Below, piece by piece: positions 24,402-34,491 of a DNA stretch of 64,000 nucleotides. A program made the translations under genes and the position numbers. Source of the DNA: Nostoc spongiaeforme FACHB-130 (GTDB taxonomy: Bacteria > Cyanobacteriota > Cyanobacteriia > Cyanobacteriales > Nostocaceae); NCBI RefSeq assembly GCF_014698475.1, contig NZ_JACJTB010000031.1:18525-82524 (forward strand), in the 5' to 3' direction. A model generated the notes under the pieces. The model searched no databases, was not told where the DNA came from, and worked only from the letters and a program-made list of their open reading frames with translations. Positions within the stretch are counted from its first letter, which is position 1, and every line of letters starts with the position of its first letter.

Positions 24402-27341
24402 ATGAATAATTATATTTTTAATTGTTGCTTAGTTAGTGGAATAATCTGGTGTTTTTTGAATACAATAAACGTCACTCAAGCTCAAATTGTTCCAGATACA
24501 ACACTACCGCAAAACTCTGTTGTTACACCTAATAATACAACATTTAAAATTACAGAAGGTACTGTAGCAGGTAATAACCGGTTTCATAGTTTTAAGCAAT
24601 TTAGTATTCCTGAAATGCACACAGCAGATTTTATAAATACTAGTGCAAATATTCAAAATATTTTAGTGCGGGTAACAGGTGGCAGTCGTTCTGATATTTT
24701 CGGAACTCTCAAAACTTCTGGAGTTGGTAGTCCAAACTTATTTTTGCTTAATCCTAATGGGATCTTATTTGGCCCTAATGCTAGTTTAAATGTTGGTGGC
24801 TCATTTGTCGCTACCACAGCAAATGCGATCGCATTTGGCAATCAAGGATTTTTTAGTGCTTCTGTCCCTAATAATCCTACATTACTCACAGTTAATCCCT
24901 CGGCTTTTTTATTCAATCAAATTAGTAATTCATCAATTATTAATCAATCTCGATATAAAAATCCATCCACACAATCTGTAGTTGGTCTATCAGTTGATCC
25001 TGGTCAAAGCTTATTGTTATTAGGCGGTAATGTCTCTATAGATGGTGGAAATTTATCGGCTCCAGGTGGAAGAATTGAGTTAGGAGCAGTAGCAGGAAGA
25101 GGAACTGTAGAATTAAATATCAATAATCAGAATCTTAGTTTGAGATATGCCCATAACTTAGCACGAGGTAATATTTTGATTATTAATGGATCTGCCAATG
25201 TGAATGTGAGTTCTAATAGTGGTGGTAGTTTGAGCATCAATGGCAGAAATATAGAAATTATAAATAGTCAGCTAACAGGTGGTCTGAGCAATAATGGAAC
25301 TCAGGCGGGAGATATTATCCTTGATGCCACAGAAAAAATAAATATTGCACAGACTAGCATCACCAATAGTGTGGGAGACTTTCTTACTTCAAGCACAGGT
25401 AATACTGGTGGCATTTATATCAAAGCTAAATTACTATTTTTGAATGATAGTTCAATTAGCAGTGATGTAGGCAATAGTTTCTCTTCATTCTTTCCAGCCA
25501 TAGGTAATACTGACGGGATCTATATTCAATCTGGTTCAATATTATTGGATAATACGACATTGAGTGCTAGTACTTATGGAACCGGAAATACTAGCGGAAT
25601 CTTGATAGAAGCAAAGGGTACTATTTATGCAAATAACAGTGCTATTAATAGTGATGTTAATAGTGATGCAATAGGCAACACAGGTGGTATTCAAATTCTA
25701 GGTGATTCGGTTTCTTTAGGTAGTAATAATGGTAATAGTAGATTAACTGCTATTTCTTCAGGACAAGGTAATACAGATGGAGTGTTGATAAGAGCTAATA
25801 ATTCTGTTGTCTTAACTAATAGTTCCATCAGCACTACTACTACTAATGAGAGTACAGGCAATGCTAGTAACCTCAATATCCAAGCTAGAGACATTTTTCT
25901 GGATGCTTCCTCTTTAGACTCATCTGCCTTCAATGCGGGTATTTCTGGCAACATAATCATTAATGCTCAAAATATATTATTGAATAACAGGAGTTTTATT
26001 GGAACTCCTGTAGATGGAACGGCTAGTCCTGGACTAATTGATATTAATACTAGAAACCTAACTTTAACGAATGGTGCAGCAATTTCATCTATAACTACTG
26101 GGTCAAGAAATGGCGGAAACATTCAAATTAATGCTACTGATTCGGTCAAACTGCTAGGATTTTCTTCAGACCCAAGATTCAGATTTTCCTCTTCAGGATT
26201 ATTGACTGACACTGTGGGTAATGCGATTGGTAAAGCGGGGAATATTGATATTAAAACTCGTAGTTTGCAGATAACAGATGGAGCATTAGTTAGTGCTAGT
26301 AGTAGTAGCGGTGGTAGGGGTGGTAACATTAATATTATTGCCGATACCGTTGACTTAGTTAGTGGTGGTCAAATTTTAACCAGTGCTTCCAATATTGGAA
26401 ATGCAGGGAACATTACCATCGAAGCAAAGAATAGAGTGAACATTAGTGGTAGTGACCCGACTTTTGCAGCACGTGTGGCAGAATTTGGTATTAACTCAAT
26501 TAGTAATGACGGTGCTAATAGTGGTTTATTTGCGCGTGTGCGCGGAACTGAACGCGCTAATGCTGGTGATATAACAGTTAATACTCGTTTTTTACGGCTG
26601 GATAATCAGGGAACAATTACAACAGGAACAACGGCTGGTGCAGGCGGAAATATTAACCTCAACGTGAGAGATGTTGTATTGCTGCGAAATAATAGTAGTA
26701 TTTCTGCCAATGCAGGTACAGCTAACGCAGGCGGTAATGGCGGAAACATCAACATCAAAACTAAATTTTTAATTGCTGTTCCTGGGGAAAATAGCGATAT
26801 TAGCGCCAATGCTTTTAATGGTAGAGGTGGCAGAGTAGATATTACCGCACAAAGCATTTTTGGGATTGCGTCACGCTTCCGAAATACGCAATTTAGTGAT
26901 ATTACTGCTAGTTCTCAACTAGGAATCAATGGAGAGGTGACTATTAATACATTACAAGTTGATCCGATTCAGGGGTTCAGTGAATTACCAACTAGTGTTG
27001 TCGACAGTTCAACGTTACTAGCTGCTGATTGTTCACAAGAAGACGAAAATAACAATAGTCAATTTGTGGTAACAGGACGTGGTGGTTTACCTGCTAACCC
27101 CTACGAACTTTTGGGTGGTGATGTGGTGTGGTCAGATACTCGCACGCGAGAAATGACAGCTAGGCGAAATCAACCCACAAATATTAAATCACCTGCTATG
27201 GAAAAAACAGTGGCGATCGCACCTGCTAATGGTTGGCGTTTCAATAGCGCGGGTGAAGTTACCCTGATTTCTCACGCATCTGGGGCTGAGGAAAATCTTT
27301 TAAAGTCCAATCCTTATGCTTGTCCAAAGCAAGAACGATGA
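24402..27341 (+). CDS. Two-partner-secretion exoprotein (filamentous haemagglutinin N-domain, TpsA-like)
   Basis: The 979-residue protein begins with a signal peptide ending VTQAQ, then a TPS domain (residues ~28-165). That domain has the family motifs FHSFKQFSIPEM, NILVRVTGGSRSDIFGTL and LFLLNPNGILFGPNASL. The middle is an Asn/Ser/Thr/Gly-rich beta helix with repeated GNTGGI, ANAGDI and GNINI units. The C-terminus has a single-Cys block near CSQEDENNNSQFVVTGRGG typical of cyanobacterial members. It should cross the outer membrane through a TpsB/Omp85 partner, which is not in the window. Adhesion or surface coating is the likely role. Confidence 0.92.
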   Translation: MNNYIFNCCLVSGIIWCFLNTINVTQAQIVPDTTLPQNSVVTPNNTTFKITEGTVAGNNRFHSFKQFSIPEMHTADFINTSANIQNILVRVTGGSRSDIFGTLKTSGVGSPNLFLLNPNGILFGPNASLNVGGSFVATTANAIAFGNQGFFSASVPNNPTLLTVNPSAFLFNQISNSSIINQSRYKNPSTQSVVGLSVDPGQSLLLLGGNVSIDGGNLSAPGGRIELGAVAGRGTVELNINNQNLSLRYAHNLARGNILIINGSANVNVSSNSGGSLSINGRNIEIINSQLTGGLSNNGTQAGDIILDATEKINIAQTSITNSVGDFLTSSTGNTGGIYIKAKLLFLNDSSISSDVGNSFSSFFPAIGNTDGIYIQSGSILLDNTTLSASTYGTGNTSGILIEAKGTIYANNSAINSDVNSDAIGNTGGIQILGDSVSLGSNNGNSRLTAISSGQGNTDGVLIRANNSVVLTNSSISTTTTNESTGNASNLNIQARDIFLDASSLDSSAFNAGISGNIIINAQNILLNNRSFIGTPVDGTASPGLIDINTRNLTLTNGAAISSITTGSRNGGNIQINATDSVKLLGFSSDPRFRFSSSGLLTDTVGNAIGKAGNIDIKTRSLQITDGALVSASSSSGGRGGNINIIADTVDLVSGGQILTSASNIGNAGNITIEAKNRVNISGSDPTFAARVAEFGINSISNDGANSGLFARVRGTERANAGDITVNTRFLRLDNQGTITTGTTAGAGGNINLNVRDVVLLRNNSSISANAGTANAGGNGGNINIKTKFLIAVPGENSDISANAFNGRGGRVDITAQSIFGIASRFRNTQFSDITASSQLGINGEVTINTLQVDPIQGFSELPTSVVDSSTLLAADCSQEDENNNSQFVVTGRGGLPANPYELLGGDVVWSDTRTREMTARRNQPTNIKSPAMEKTVAIAPANGWRFNSAGEVTLISHASGAEENLLKSNPYACPKQER

Positions 27342-27589
27342 AATAACTGCCGATTGTTCAGAGTTGCTGGGAAAAAGCTTGGAGGATTTATGTAGAGTTG
27401 TTGCAACTCTTAACGTTTCACATACCAGTTTTCCTCTACACCTTGGTAGACTGAATTTTATACAAATTAATTATTGTCCTTTGCTGCGCCCAATGAAAGT
27501 ATTACCATTGACTTTCAGGTTAAGCAGTCTAAACTGCAAAACCCGAAGGGCGTAATCAAGATAATAAAGACACTCGTGGCAATCAAGAC

Positions 27590-28666
27590 ATGGTAGATTC
27601 CCTCAAAAAACCAGGCTTTGAAGAAATACGGCCAGGGATTAAAGTCCCGGCAAAAGAAACCTTATTAACACCACGGTTTTATACTACCGATTTTGATGAG
27701 ATGGCGCGGATGGACATCTCTGTAAACGAAGATGAGTTAATCGCCATCTTAGAAGAGTTCCGCGCTGACTATAACCGCCATCACTTCGTTCGGGATGCCG
27801 AGTTTGAACAATCCTGGGATCACATCGACGGGGAAACTCGCCAGTTGTTCATTGAATTTCTAGAGCGTTCTTGTACAGCAGAGTTTTCTGGCTTCTTGCT
27901 GTACAAAGAATTAGGCCGTCGTTTAAAAGATAAAAGCCCCGTCCTAGCTGAGTGTTTCAACCTGATGTCACGGGATGAAGCACGTCACGCCGGCTTTTTG
28001 AACAAAGCGATGTCAGACTTTAATTTGTCTCTTGACTTAGGGTTTTTGACAAAGAGCCGCAATTATACCTTCTTTAAACCAAAATTTATTTTCTACGCCA
28101 CTTACCTTTCCGAAAAAATTGGTTATTGGCGTTATATCACCATTTACCGCCATCTAGAATCGCATCCCGAAGACAGAATTTATCCAATTTTCCGGTTCTT
28201 TGAAAACTGGTGTCAAGACGAAAACCGTCATGGTGACTTCTTTGATGCCATCATGAGAGCGCAGCCACAAATGCTGAACGACTGGAAAGCAAAACTTTGG
28301 AGTCGCTTTTTCTTGTTGTCTGTATTTGTGACAATGTATCTCAATGATTTACAGCGCAAAGACTTTTATGCTTCTATTGGTTTAGATGCACGGGAATATG
28401 ATATCTACGTCATCAAGAAAACCAATGAAACCGCAGGTAGAGTCTTCCCGGTAATGTTGGATGTGGAAAATCCAGAGTTTTACGATCGCCTAGATTTATG
28501 TGTTCAGAATAACGAAAAATTGAGCGCGATCGCTAACTCCAAAACACCTAAATTCTTACAATTCTTCCAGAAGTTGCCATTATACGTCTCCAATGGTTGG
28601 CAGTTCTTGAAGTTGTACTTCATGAAGCCAATTGATGCCGCTTCGGCTCATGGCATGGCACGCTAG
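27590..28666 (+). CDS. acsF: Magnesium-protoporphyrin IX monomethyl ester (oxidative) cyclase
   Basis: The 358-residue protein is the aerobic cyclase AcsF, which forms the fifth ring of chlorophyll using O2. The diiron site is visible as E-x-x-H pairs: [15 protein letters not shown] and [14 protein letters not shown], with the earlier Glu in [19 protein letters not shown]. Length and N-terminus ([16 protein letters not shown]) agree with the cyanobacterial ChlA/AcsF family. It is monocistronic and ends in a strong terminator. Cyanobacteria often have two forms for high and low oxygen; which this is cannot be told from the sequence. Confidence 0.96.
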   Translation: MVDSLKKPGFEEIRPGIKVPAKETLLTPRFYTTDFDEMARMDISVNEDELIAILEEFRADYNRHHFVRDAEFEQSWDHIDGETRQLFIEFLERSCTAEFSGFLLYKELGRRLKDKSPVLAECFNLMSRDEARHAGFLNKAMSDFNLSLDLGFLTKSRNYTFFKPKFIFYATYLSEKIGYWRYITIYRHLESHPEDRIYPIFRFFENWCQDENRHGDFFDAIMRAQPQMLNDWKAKLWSRFFLLSVFVTMYLNDLQRKDFYASIGLDAREYDIYVIKKTNETAGRVFPVMLDVENPEFYDRLDLCVQNNEKLSAIANSKTPKFLQFFQKLPLYVSNGWQFLKLYFMKPIDAASAHGMAR

Positions 28667-28687
28667 ATTTACTGGATAATTTGATGG

Positions 28688-28721
28688 GCATGGTATTAGT
28701 TAATTAATACCATGCTTTTTT
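28688..28721 (+). terminator. Rho-independent terminator of acsF
   Basis: An 11-bp perfect stem GCATGGTATTA/TAATACCATGC with a six-base loop is followed by six T residues, 21 bases after the stop codon. Confidence 0.9.
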
Positions 28722-28782
28722 ATGTTTCGTGTTTAGGGTATTCCAAACAATAAATTATCCACACTTCTATAGCAATCCTGTC

Positions 28783-28850
28783 TGAGTTGTGAAAAAATAT
28801 TGTTTTTAACGAACCGCAAAGGACGCAAAGGACACAAAGAAAGAAAACAA
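28783..28850. repeat. Dispersed repeat, uninterrupted copy (partner at 63712-63803)
   Basis: The stretch CTGAGTTGTGAAAAA..GAACCGCAAAGGACGC..GGACACAAAG matches, in reverse complement, the segment 63712-63803. There the same repeat is split by a small dispersed repeat. This copy therefore shows the empty site. Confidence 0.8.
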
Positions 28851-28909
28851 AGAGAAGAAAGAGAATTTCATAAATGATTTAGAATTCTATATCTACCTTG
28901 TCCTCTTTG

Positions 28910-31300
28910 TCATCCTTGTCTATTCTCAACAGACCAACCTTTATATATCTTCTCAACTTGCTTCGGTGCTTGGATTTCCGTAAATAACTGAATTGCTTGC
29001 TGAAAATACATTTGGCTGATATCAGCCTTGGCGAGTTGTTGATAAGTTAAACCTAACTGAAAATACGCTTCTGCTAAGTCACATTTAGCACCTATTTGCT
29101 CTAAACGTTCGATGGCTTCTGTATGATGCACAAGGGCTAATTGATAGTCTTTTTGTTGGCGATAAATTTCTGCTAAACCATTTAATGTTTTTGCCTTAAC
29201 TTGCATATAATGACCTGCTTCTGCAAAAGTCAACGCTTGCTGAAAAATTTGGTTAGCTTGAGATAAATTACCTAAATTGAGATATGTTTGACCTAAAATT
29301 TGGATGAAATACGCAAATCTTCCTGTCTTGAGTAATTTTTCATTTGCAATATTTTCATAAGCTGCATTTGCTAATTCATTAGCCACATCACAAAATCCTA
29401 AATAGGAATTAACTAATGCTAAACATACAGAGGCTTTTTCTGCCCAGCGATGATGTGCGGTATTTTGAGCTAGATAAATTACTTGTTGAAATAACTTGAG
29501 GGCTGATTCTAGTTCCCATAAGTCTATTTTGTAAAGACCAATACTTAACAGTGAATCGACTTCTAACATTCGCAGATAATAGACTTGATGTTTATTCTCT
29601 AACTGCGGTACAAGTGATTTTAGTGCTTGTGTGGCTAAATTGATAGTTTTTTCTTGACAGGCGATCGCTTGATTAATTTTCCCGTTTATCCAATACAAAT
29701 CGCCCAAAATATTGTATAATTCAATAATATTTTCTTCTGATTCAACATTATTTATTACTTGATTAATTGCCGTCAAAATAGGCTGAATTAATCCCATACG
29801 ATATAACGTACTACCCAAAGGTAAAAACTGTTGCCATTGATTATTGCGACTTTTGAGAATAACTTTACCTGCTAACTCAAATTCATGAATTTCGATGTAA
29901 TGATAGTATGCCTCTAAAGCTTGTAAAGCATCTTCAAACGTAGCGATTTGTGTAACACTAGCTGTCCAAAATTCGGCAGCTTTATGATTTGTAATTTCCC
30001 ACTCATCACTAGTACGTAACCGGGCGATCGCTTCGGCGCGAATTACCGGGTGTAACCAATATTCACCTTGATTGCACTCTATTAACGAACGATTTCTTAA
30101 AGAAGCAATAATTTGACGATGTTCAGTCGGAGGAACATCCCAAAGTAAACAAAACAGCCCTGGAGATGGAATCGTAGGGATATCTTGGTAGCGATAACAA
30201 CCCAAACGGCACAGCAAACGATAAGCTTGAGCATCAAGGGCTTGTAGACGATTAATTTGGCTAACGGCTAAATTTTTTAAATCGGTGGCGGCTAAAGGAT
30301 CATCATGATTTGCTTGCCAATATAGACTCATATCACCGCCAAAATCCTCCTGCATTGCACCGCACAAAATACCCATTGCTTTGGCATTCCCGCCGTAAGT
30401 ACGATGTATTTGTTGCAAAGTAGAAAGATTAATCGTTAGCCCACGGTTGCTAAAAAACTTTAGCCAAGTGCTTTGATCTAAACCGGGAAGCCGATAATGA
30501 TGGACATTCAACCCTGGTTCACACAAGCGATCGCGGCTAGTAATTAAGGTGACAGCCTGCACCCGCACATCAGCCAAAACCCGCAATAGTTCTACATAGC
30601 TGCGGTGAGGTGCAATTAACTTTCCCTGCTGATCTAATGCGGGTTCTAAATTATCAATTAAAATTCCAATGCGCCGATTATGCAGTTGGCGCTTCAATCG
30701 TCCTAATGTTACGCCAAACTCTATCCCCGGTTCTTCCCCAAAGTCTTGTTTTAACCATTCCTCTACCACTCGTTCCGCCGCAGTGATATTTTGGCTTTCC
30801 TTCGCCATTAATAATTCTAAAACCAAGTCAAAACCCTGGGTTTGTAGATATTGCTGGGCGAGAGTCGTTTTGCCTAAACCTCCCTCACCTTGGATGACAA
30901 TTATTTTCGCGCCTTGATTTACCAGAGTATTCAAATGAGCGATCGCATCTTGTCGCCCAATAAAATTAGTATCTTCTAATCTGGGGACAGTTTGTGGCGG
31001 TGATAATGACTCATTAATCAACCCTGATATTGCAGAAGTTTTTCTCAGAACTCGTTCCAAAGTAGCGCGACAATTACTTTTAGTAATCTTCTGTCGCAAT
31101 ACCTGAGACAGTAACTTCCATAACTGTGAGCCAACATCCTTAACATGTCCTTCCGTACAGCCGTAAGCATGGGCAATATCTAAATATTTTCTACCCAACC
31201 AAACCTGCTGAAGAATAACTTTCTGCAATTCGCTCAACCGTTCCCCAGTTTGAGCAGGAATGATGGTCTCTAACCATGCTAATGCTGCTTCAGCGTTCAT
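28910..31300 (-). CDS. STAND NTPase (NB-ARC type) with N-terminal HTH and TPR repeats
   Basis: The 796-residue protein starts with a helix-turn-helix region (residues 1-95, with LSELQKVILQQVWLGRKYLDIA and YGCTEGHVKDVGSQLWKLL). This is the type found at the N-terminus of many cyanobacterial NB-ARC and vWA-MoxR-associated conflict proteins. The NTPase follows: FIGRQDAI, Walker A GEGGLGKT (138-145), and Walker B with IGILIDNLE. The C-terminal half carries TPR-like helices (LGNLSQANQIFQQAL, AEAYFQLGLTYQQLAKAD). No effector domain is attached. It lies 109 bases downstream of an Rpn-type nuclease gene on the same strand, and the two may be co-transcribed. A signalling or defence switch is likely but unproven. 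Confidence 0.88.
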   Translation of the reverse strand: MNAEAALAWLETIIPAQTGERLSELQKVILQQVWLGRKYLDIAHAYGCTEGHVKDVGSQLWKLLSQVLRQKITKSNCRATLERVLRKTSAISGLINESLSPPQTVPRLEDTNFIGRQDAIAHLNTLVNQGAKIIVIQGEGGLGKTTLAQQYLQTQGFDLVLELLMAKESQNITAAERVVEEWLKQDFGEEPGIEFGVTLGRLKRQLHNRRIGILIDNLEPALDQQGKLIAPHRSYVELLRVLADVRVQAVTLITSRDRLCEPGLNVHHYRLPGLDQSTWLKFFSNRGLTINLSTLQQIHRTYGGNAKAMGILCGAMQEDFGGDMSLYWQANHDDPLAATDLKNLAVSQINRLQALDAQAYRLLCRLGCYRYQDIPTIPSPGLFCLLWDVPPTEHRQIIASLRNRSLIECNQGEYWLHPVIRAEAIARLRTSDEWEITNHKAAEFWTASVTQIATFEDALQALEAYYHYIEIHEFELAGKVILKSRNNQWQQFLPLGSTLYRMGLIQPILTAINQVINNVESEENIIELYNILGDLYWINGKINQAIACQEKTINLATQALKSLVPQLENKHQVYYLRMLEVDSLLSIGLYKIDLWELESALKLFQQVIYLAQNTAHHRWAEKASVCLALVNSYLGFCDVANELANAAYENIANEKLLKTGRFAYFIQILGQTYLNLGNLSQANQIFQQALTFAEAGHYMQVKAKTLNGLAEIYRQQKDYQLALVHHTEAIERLEQIGAKCDLAEAYFQLGLTYQQLAKADISQMYFQQAIQLFTEIQAPKQVEKIYKGWSVENRQG

Positions 31301-31409
31301 TATGTAACGATGAGGGTAGTTAGATTCTAGAACTATAGATTACTCTACAATTCCCCTACCCCATTTTTCCGATAAGATTCGATGAATCCGACTGTTCTCA
31401 TTTAATCTA

Positions 31410-32243
31410 TCACTTGTCTAACCAAGCCTGTAAATCAGCCAAACTGGTAAAATCTAGCAATGCTTCGCTCAAATCTTCCAGAACAGGCAAAGGCAAACCA
31501 GCAATTTTAGAGCGCATTTCTTCCGATAATTCGCCAAACCGCTTGGTTAGGAGCCGAATAACTAGATTAACTGTTGCTTCTTCACGTCCTTCTTCTTTAA
31601 TTTCTCGGTAAACTCTGGTTTCTTTGAGTGTAATTCCCAGCATTGACTCAACCTCCGTTCTGGTTAATTGTTCAAACTTGTACACCATAATCGTGAGAAT
31701 CATCTCTATTATGGCTTGATTCCCTGGCTCTGTGACTTCTTGGCGAGTTTTATTTAACAGATATCTCGCTTCTTCTGGCGCTTGATTTTCCTCTAGAGTT
31801 GTCAACACCATCAACGCTATCCATATCGGTAAAGAGCGAATATTGCCTAATTCATCCAGATACACTCGATGCACTTGTCCACCATTGAGGAAGGAACGAT
31901 GTGGATGAATGTCACTTTGTTCGATATTGCGTGATGGATAAATGATGACTGCTTGCCAATCGCTAAATCTAGCACGATTGCGGTAAAAGTAGAGTGCAGA
32001 TTCAGCAAATACTCTTTCGTAAAGCTGTTCATCTGTTTGGAATTGTACCTCACAGAAGTACACAACTCCCGCACCTTGATTTTCTGGCGGGAGAAACACA
32101 CCATCAATTTCAAATTTGGGTTCTTTGACGGCTACTGAATCAAATCTGTATGCTTCTGCATTGCTGGGTGGTGTTGCTAATAATTGAAATAAGAGTGTAG
32201 GAGATTGTTGAAATAGTTTGTAAAATATTGAATCTCGACGCAT
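31410..32243 (-). CDS. Rpn family nuclease/putative transposase (DUF2887 plus DUF4351)
   Basis: The 277-residue protein begins MRRDSIFYKLFQQSPTLLF, the usual start of cyanobacterial DUF2887 Rpn proteins. The PD-(D/E)xK-like core is FEIDGVFLPP followed by VVYFCEVQFQTDEQLYERVF. The C-terminal ~55 residues (VIRLLTKRFGELSEEM to LADLQAWLDK) are a DUF4351 domain. Rpn relatives in E. coli are DNases that promote recombination. The E-x-Q variant of the core is normal for this subgroup. The STAND NTPase gene is immediately downstream. Confidence 0.88.
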   Translation of the reverse strand: MRRDSIFYKLFQQSPTLLFQLLATPPSNAEAYRFDSVAVKEPKFEIDGVFLPPENQGAGVVYFCEVQFQTDEQLYERVFAESALYFYRNRARFSDWQAVIIYPSRNIEQSDIHPHRSFLNGGQVHRVYLDELGNIRSLPIWIALMVLTTLEENQAPEEARYLLNKTRQEVTEPGNQAIIEMILTIMVYKFEQLTRTEVESMLGITLKETRVYREIKEEGREEATVNLVIRLLTKRFGELSEEMRSKIAGLPLPVLEDLSEALLDFTSLADLQAWLDK

Positions 32244-32653
32244 GAAGTATTATTAGCCCTTTAAGTTCAATATTTTAAACTAAAGCTCTGATTTTTAAAG
32301 CATGAATATTGCTCAAGAACAATTTTGATTGGGCATTAACTACAACTACTTTATCTGCCTGTATTAGTTGAGATGTAGTGAGTGAAACGAAACCGAACTC
32401 AAAAATAACAAGCTATTGGGATTTTGGTTTAATTTATTTTTTGTGAGAGTATAATCACATATTCTGCTCAGTTATATCCAAAAGTTGATGAATCTATTTG
32501 TCATCTATCTAAAGACTTAAACAACAGCAAATGTCATAATTTGCAATCTTTAACCAGAAAACTTAACTTTAGATAGGTACAATTACTAAAGTCAATTTTG
32601 GAGTATGGCTAAGTAAGTAATCAAAAATAGATTTTCTTCAAGGAGGTGTTGGA
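32244..32653. other. Divergent intergenic region Rpn / MscS
   Basis: This 410-base AT-rich gap lies between divergent genes. It should hold both promoters. I see no repeat, hairpin or small ORF of note. AAGGAGG just before 32654 is a strong ribosome site for the MscS gene. Confidence 0.5.
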
Positions 32654-34291
32654 GTGCGTTGGCATTTTTTGGCAATTTTTGGTTCAATAACAGTCTCTGT
32701 TGTTGCTGTAACACCAGTAACTGCTCAGATTCCGTTGTTACCACTGTTGCAAACTCCCAGCAGTCTGAGTAATGAATCTGAGAATAGAAATGTTTCTGGC
32801 TGGATTTATCTAGATGGTCGTCGTTTATTTCAAATCAGCGCCACCAAAACTAATTTGCCAGAGCGTTTACAAAATATTCAGCGAAACTTGAATCAAATTA
32901 GCCAGAATTACTTTCAATCCTCAGCAACAGAAATCAAGGTAGAGGTGCGGAAAGTTAACGAAATACCCGTCATTCAGGTAAATGGTGAATATCTGATGAC
33001 TGTCACCTCTGAGGATGCAGAACTTAGACAAGAAGATCAGCTGATCTCAGCGAATCAAATTGCTGATGCTTTACAAGAAGACTTACAACGGGCAAAACAA
33101 GAACGACAAACTCAATATCTGCTCAATCAAGGTAAAATTTCTGCTGGCATTGGCCTGGTGATGGTGATCACAAGTTGGGGTGTATATTATTGGCAGCGTC
33201 GCTCTCGTAAAGAAACAGCACAGCCAGCTCCATCAGTTTCTTCGACAGCGCAACCAATTACGACTCAACTGAATCAACAGCAACATCGTCATTTTCAAGA
33301 AGTAAAGAAGCGTTTGTTTCAGTTGACTCAAGCTGGAATTTGGGGAGGGGGTAATTTTCTGATTTTGGGGCTATTTCCCTACACTCGGCCGTTGCAAGTA
33401 GCCATACTCTCGGCGGCGCAAATTCCCTTAAAACTCGCTGTTGTGGCCTTGGGGACTTATGTCGCTACCCGTTTCAGCTATGCTTTAATCGATCGCTTCA
33501 CAACGACACTCATCAGTAGTGGGGTTTTATTAACCTCCGATACTTCTGAACGTCTACGTTTACGAGTCTCTACCTTTTCAGGCGTGACTAAAAGTATTAT
33601 CACTATTATCTGGGTAGGAGTTGGGATTTTATTCGCCCTTGTTTCTCTGGGGGTAGATATTGTTCCTCTACTTGCAGGTGCAGGTTTAGTTGGTGTGGCT
33701 GTATCTTTGGCTTCCCAAAACCTGATTAAAGATGCCATTAACGGCTTCTTGATTATCCTGGAAGACCAGTATGCTTTAGGTGATGTGATTAATGTGGGCA
33801 ATGTGGGCGGCTTAGTGGAAAATCTCAACTTGCGGATGACACAACTGCGTGATTCTGAAGGACGCTTAATCACCATTCCCAATAGTGAAATTAAAATTGT
33901 CGCTAACCTCTCTAGCCGTTGGTCACGCGCCGATTTAACTGTTCCTATCGCCTATGAAGCTGATATTGACCATGCTTTGGACTTGATTAAAAAAGTCGCT
34001 TTAGAGATGGATCAAGATTTACAATGGAAACATCAAATTATCGAGACTCCGCAGGTTTTGGGTATTGATAATTTTGGCGATCGCGGTTTAATTATTCGTG
34101 TGTGGATTAAAACCCAACCTCTTAAACAATGGGATGTCGCCCGCGAATATCGCCGCCGCCTCAAAATCACCCTTGACCAAGCCGGAATTAATATCCCAGT
34201 ACCACAACAAGCCATCTGGGTAAATGATGCACAGGTATTGAATGCACAGATGAATGGTAAAGGGAATGAATCAATGGTCAATGGTCAATAA
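32654..34291 (+). CDS. Mechanosensitive ion channel, MscS family
   Basis: The 545-residue protein starts with GTG, fixed by an AAGGAGG ribosome site. It has a signal peptide (to VTAQ) and a ~130-residue periplasmic domain, then one membrane span (ISAGIGLVMVITSWGVYYW). More spans follow, then the MscS pore helix and beta domain: PLLAGAGLVGVAVSLASQNL and ILEDQYALGDVINVGNVGG. The cytoplasmic part ends at about residue 520. It should open under membrane tension and release solutes. The extra N-terminal periplasmic domain is common in cyanobacterial MscS-like proteins. Role in osmotic stress is inferred. Confidence 0.93.
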   Translation: MRWHFLAIFGSITVSVVAVTPVTAQIPLLPLLQTPSSLSNESENRNVSGWIYLDGRRLFQISATKTNLPERLQNIQRNLNQISQNYFQSSATEIKVEVRKVNEIPVIQVNGEYLMTVTSEDAELRQEDQLISANQIADALQEDLQRAKQERQTQYLLNQGKISAGIGLVMVITSWGVYYWQRRSRKETAQPAPSVSSTAQPITTQLNQQQHRHFQEVKKRLFQLTQAGIWGGGNFLILGLFPYTRPLQVAILSAAQIPLKLAVVALGTYVATRFSYALIDRFTTTLISSGVLLTSDTSERLRLRVSTFSGVTKSIITIIWVGVGILFALVSLGVDIVPLLAGAGLVGVAVSLASQNLIKDAINGFLIILEDQYALGDVINVGNVGGLVENLNLRMTQLRDSEGRLITIPNSEIKIVANLSSRWSRADLTVPIAYEADIDHALDLIKKVALEMDQDLQWKHQIIETPQVLGIDNFGDRGLIIRVWIKTQPLKQWDVAREYRRRLKITLDQAGINIPVPQQAIWVNDAQVLNAQMNGKGNESMVNGQ

Positions 34292-34378
34292 GAGGAAAAG
34301 GAGCAGGGGGCAGGGTGCAGAGGGGAGAATCTTTCCCCTGCCTCTTCCAGTTAATGGTCAATAGTCAAAATCTTGTTG

Positions 34379-34398
34379 GGTGGGCAAAATTGCCCACC
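34379..34398 (+). terminator. Hairpin downstream of the MscS gene
   Basis: Arms GGTGGGCAA and TTGCCCACC with a two-base loop lie between the MscS gene and the LexA-box promoter. Confidence 0.55.
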
Positions 34399-34436
34399 TA
34401 AATTAATTGGCAAGTAAAACAACCTCTGGGCAATGC

Positions 34437-34462
34437 AGTACATTTGTACTATAATAGATATA
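34437..34462 (+). promoter_or_regulatory. Promoter with LexA box overlapping the -10
   Basis: The palindrome AGTACATTTGTACT (34437-34450) fits the Anabaena LexA-box consensus RGTACNNNDGTWCB at every position. Its last T is the first base of a perfect TATAAT at 34450-34455. A TGGGCA 17 bases upstream is a poor -35. The ATG of the 87-residue gene is 37 bases after the -10. A repressor here would block RNA polymerase directly. The same 26-base block recurs at 37867 with one change. Confidence 0.7.
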
Positions 34463-34491
34463 GCATCCACAAATCCTAGTGCAGTGCAACT

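Noticed and set aside
26606..26857. Antisense ORF inside the TpsA-like gene
   Set aside because: The repetitive Asn/Gly/Ser-rich coding sequence produces open antisense frames; nothing supports expression.
27316..27555. 79-codon ORF between the TpsA-like gene and acsF
   Set aside because: It overlaps the TpsA C-terminus in another frame and has no ribosome site or recognisable domain.
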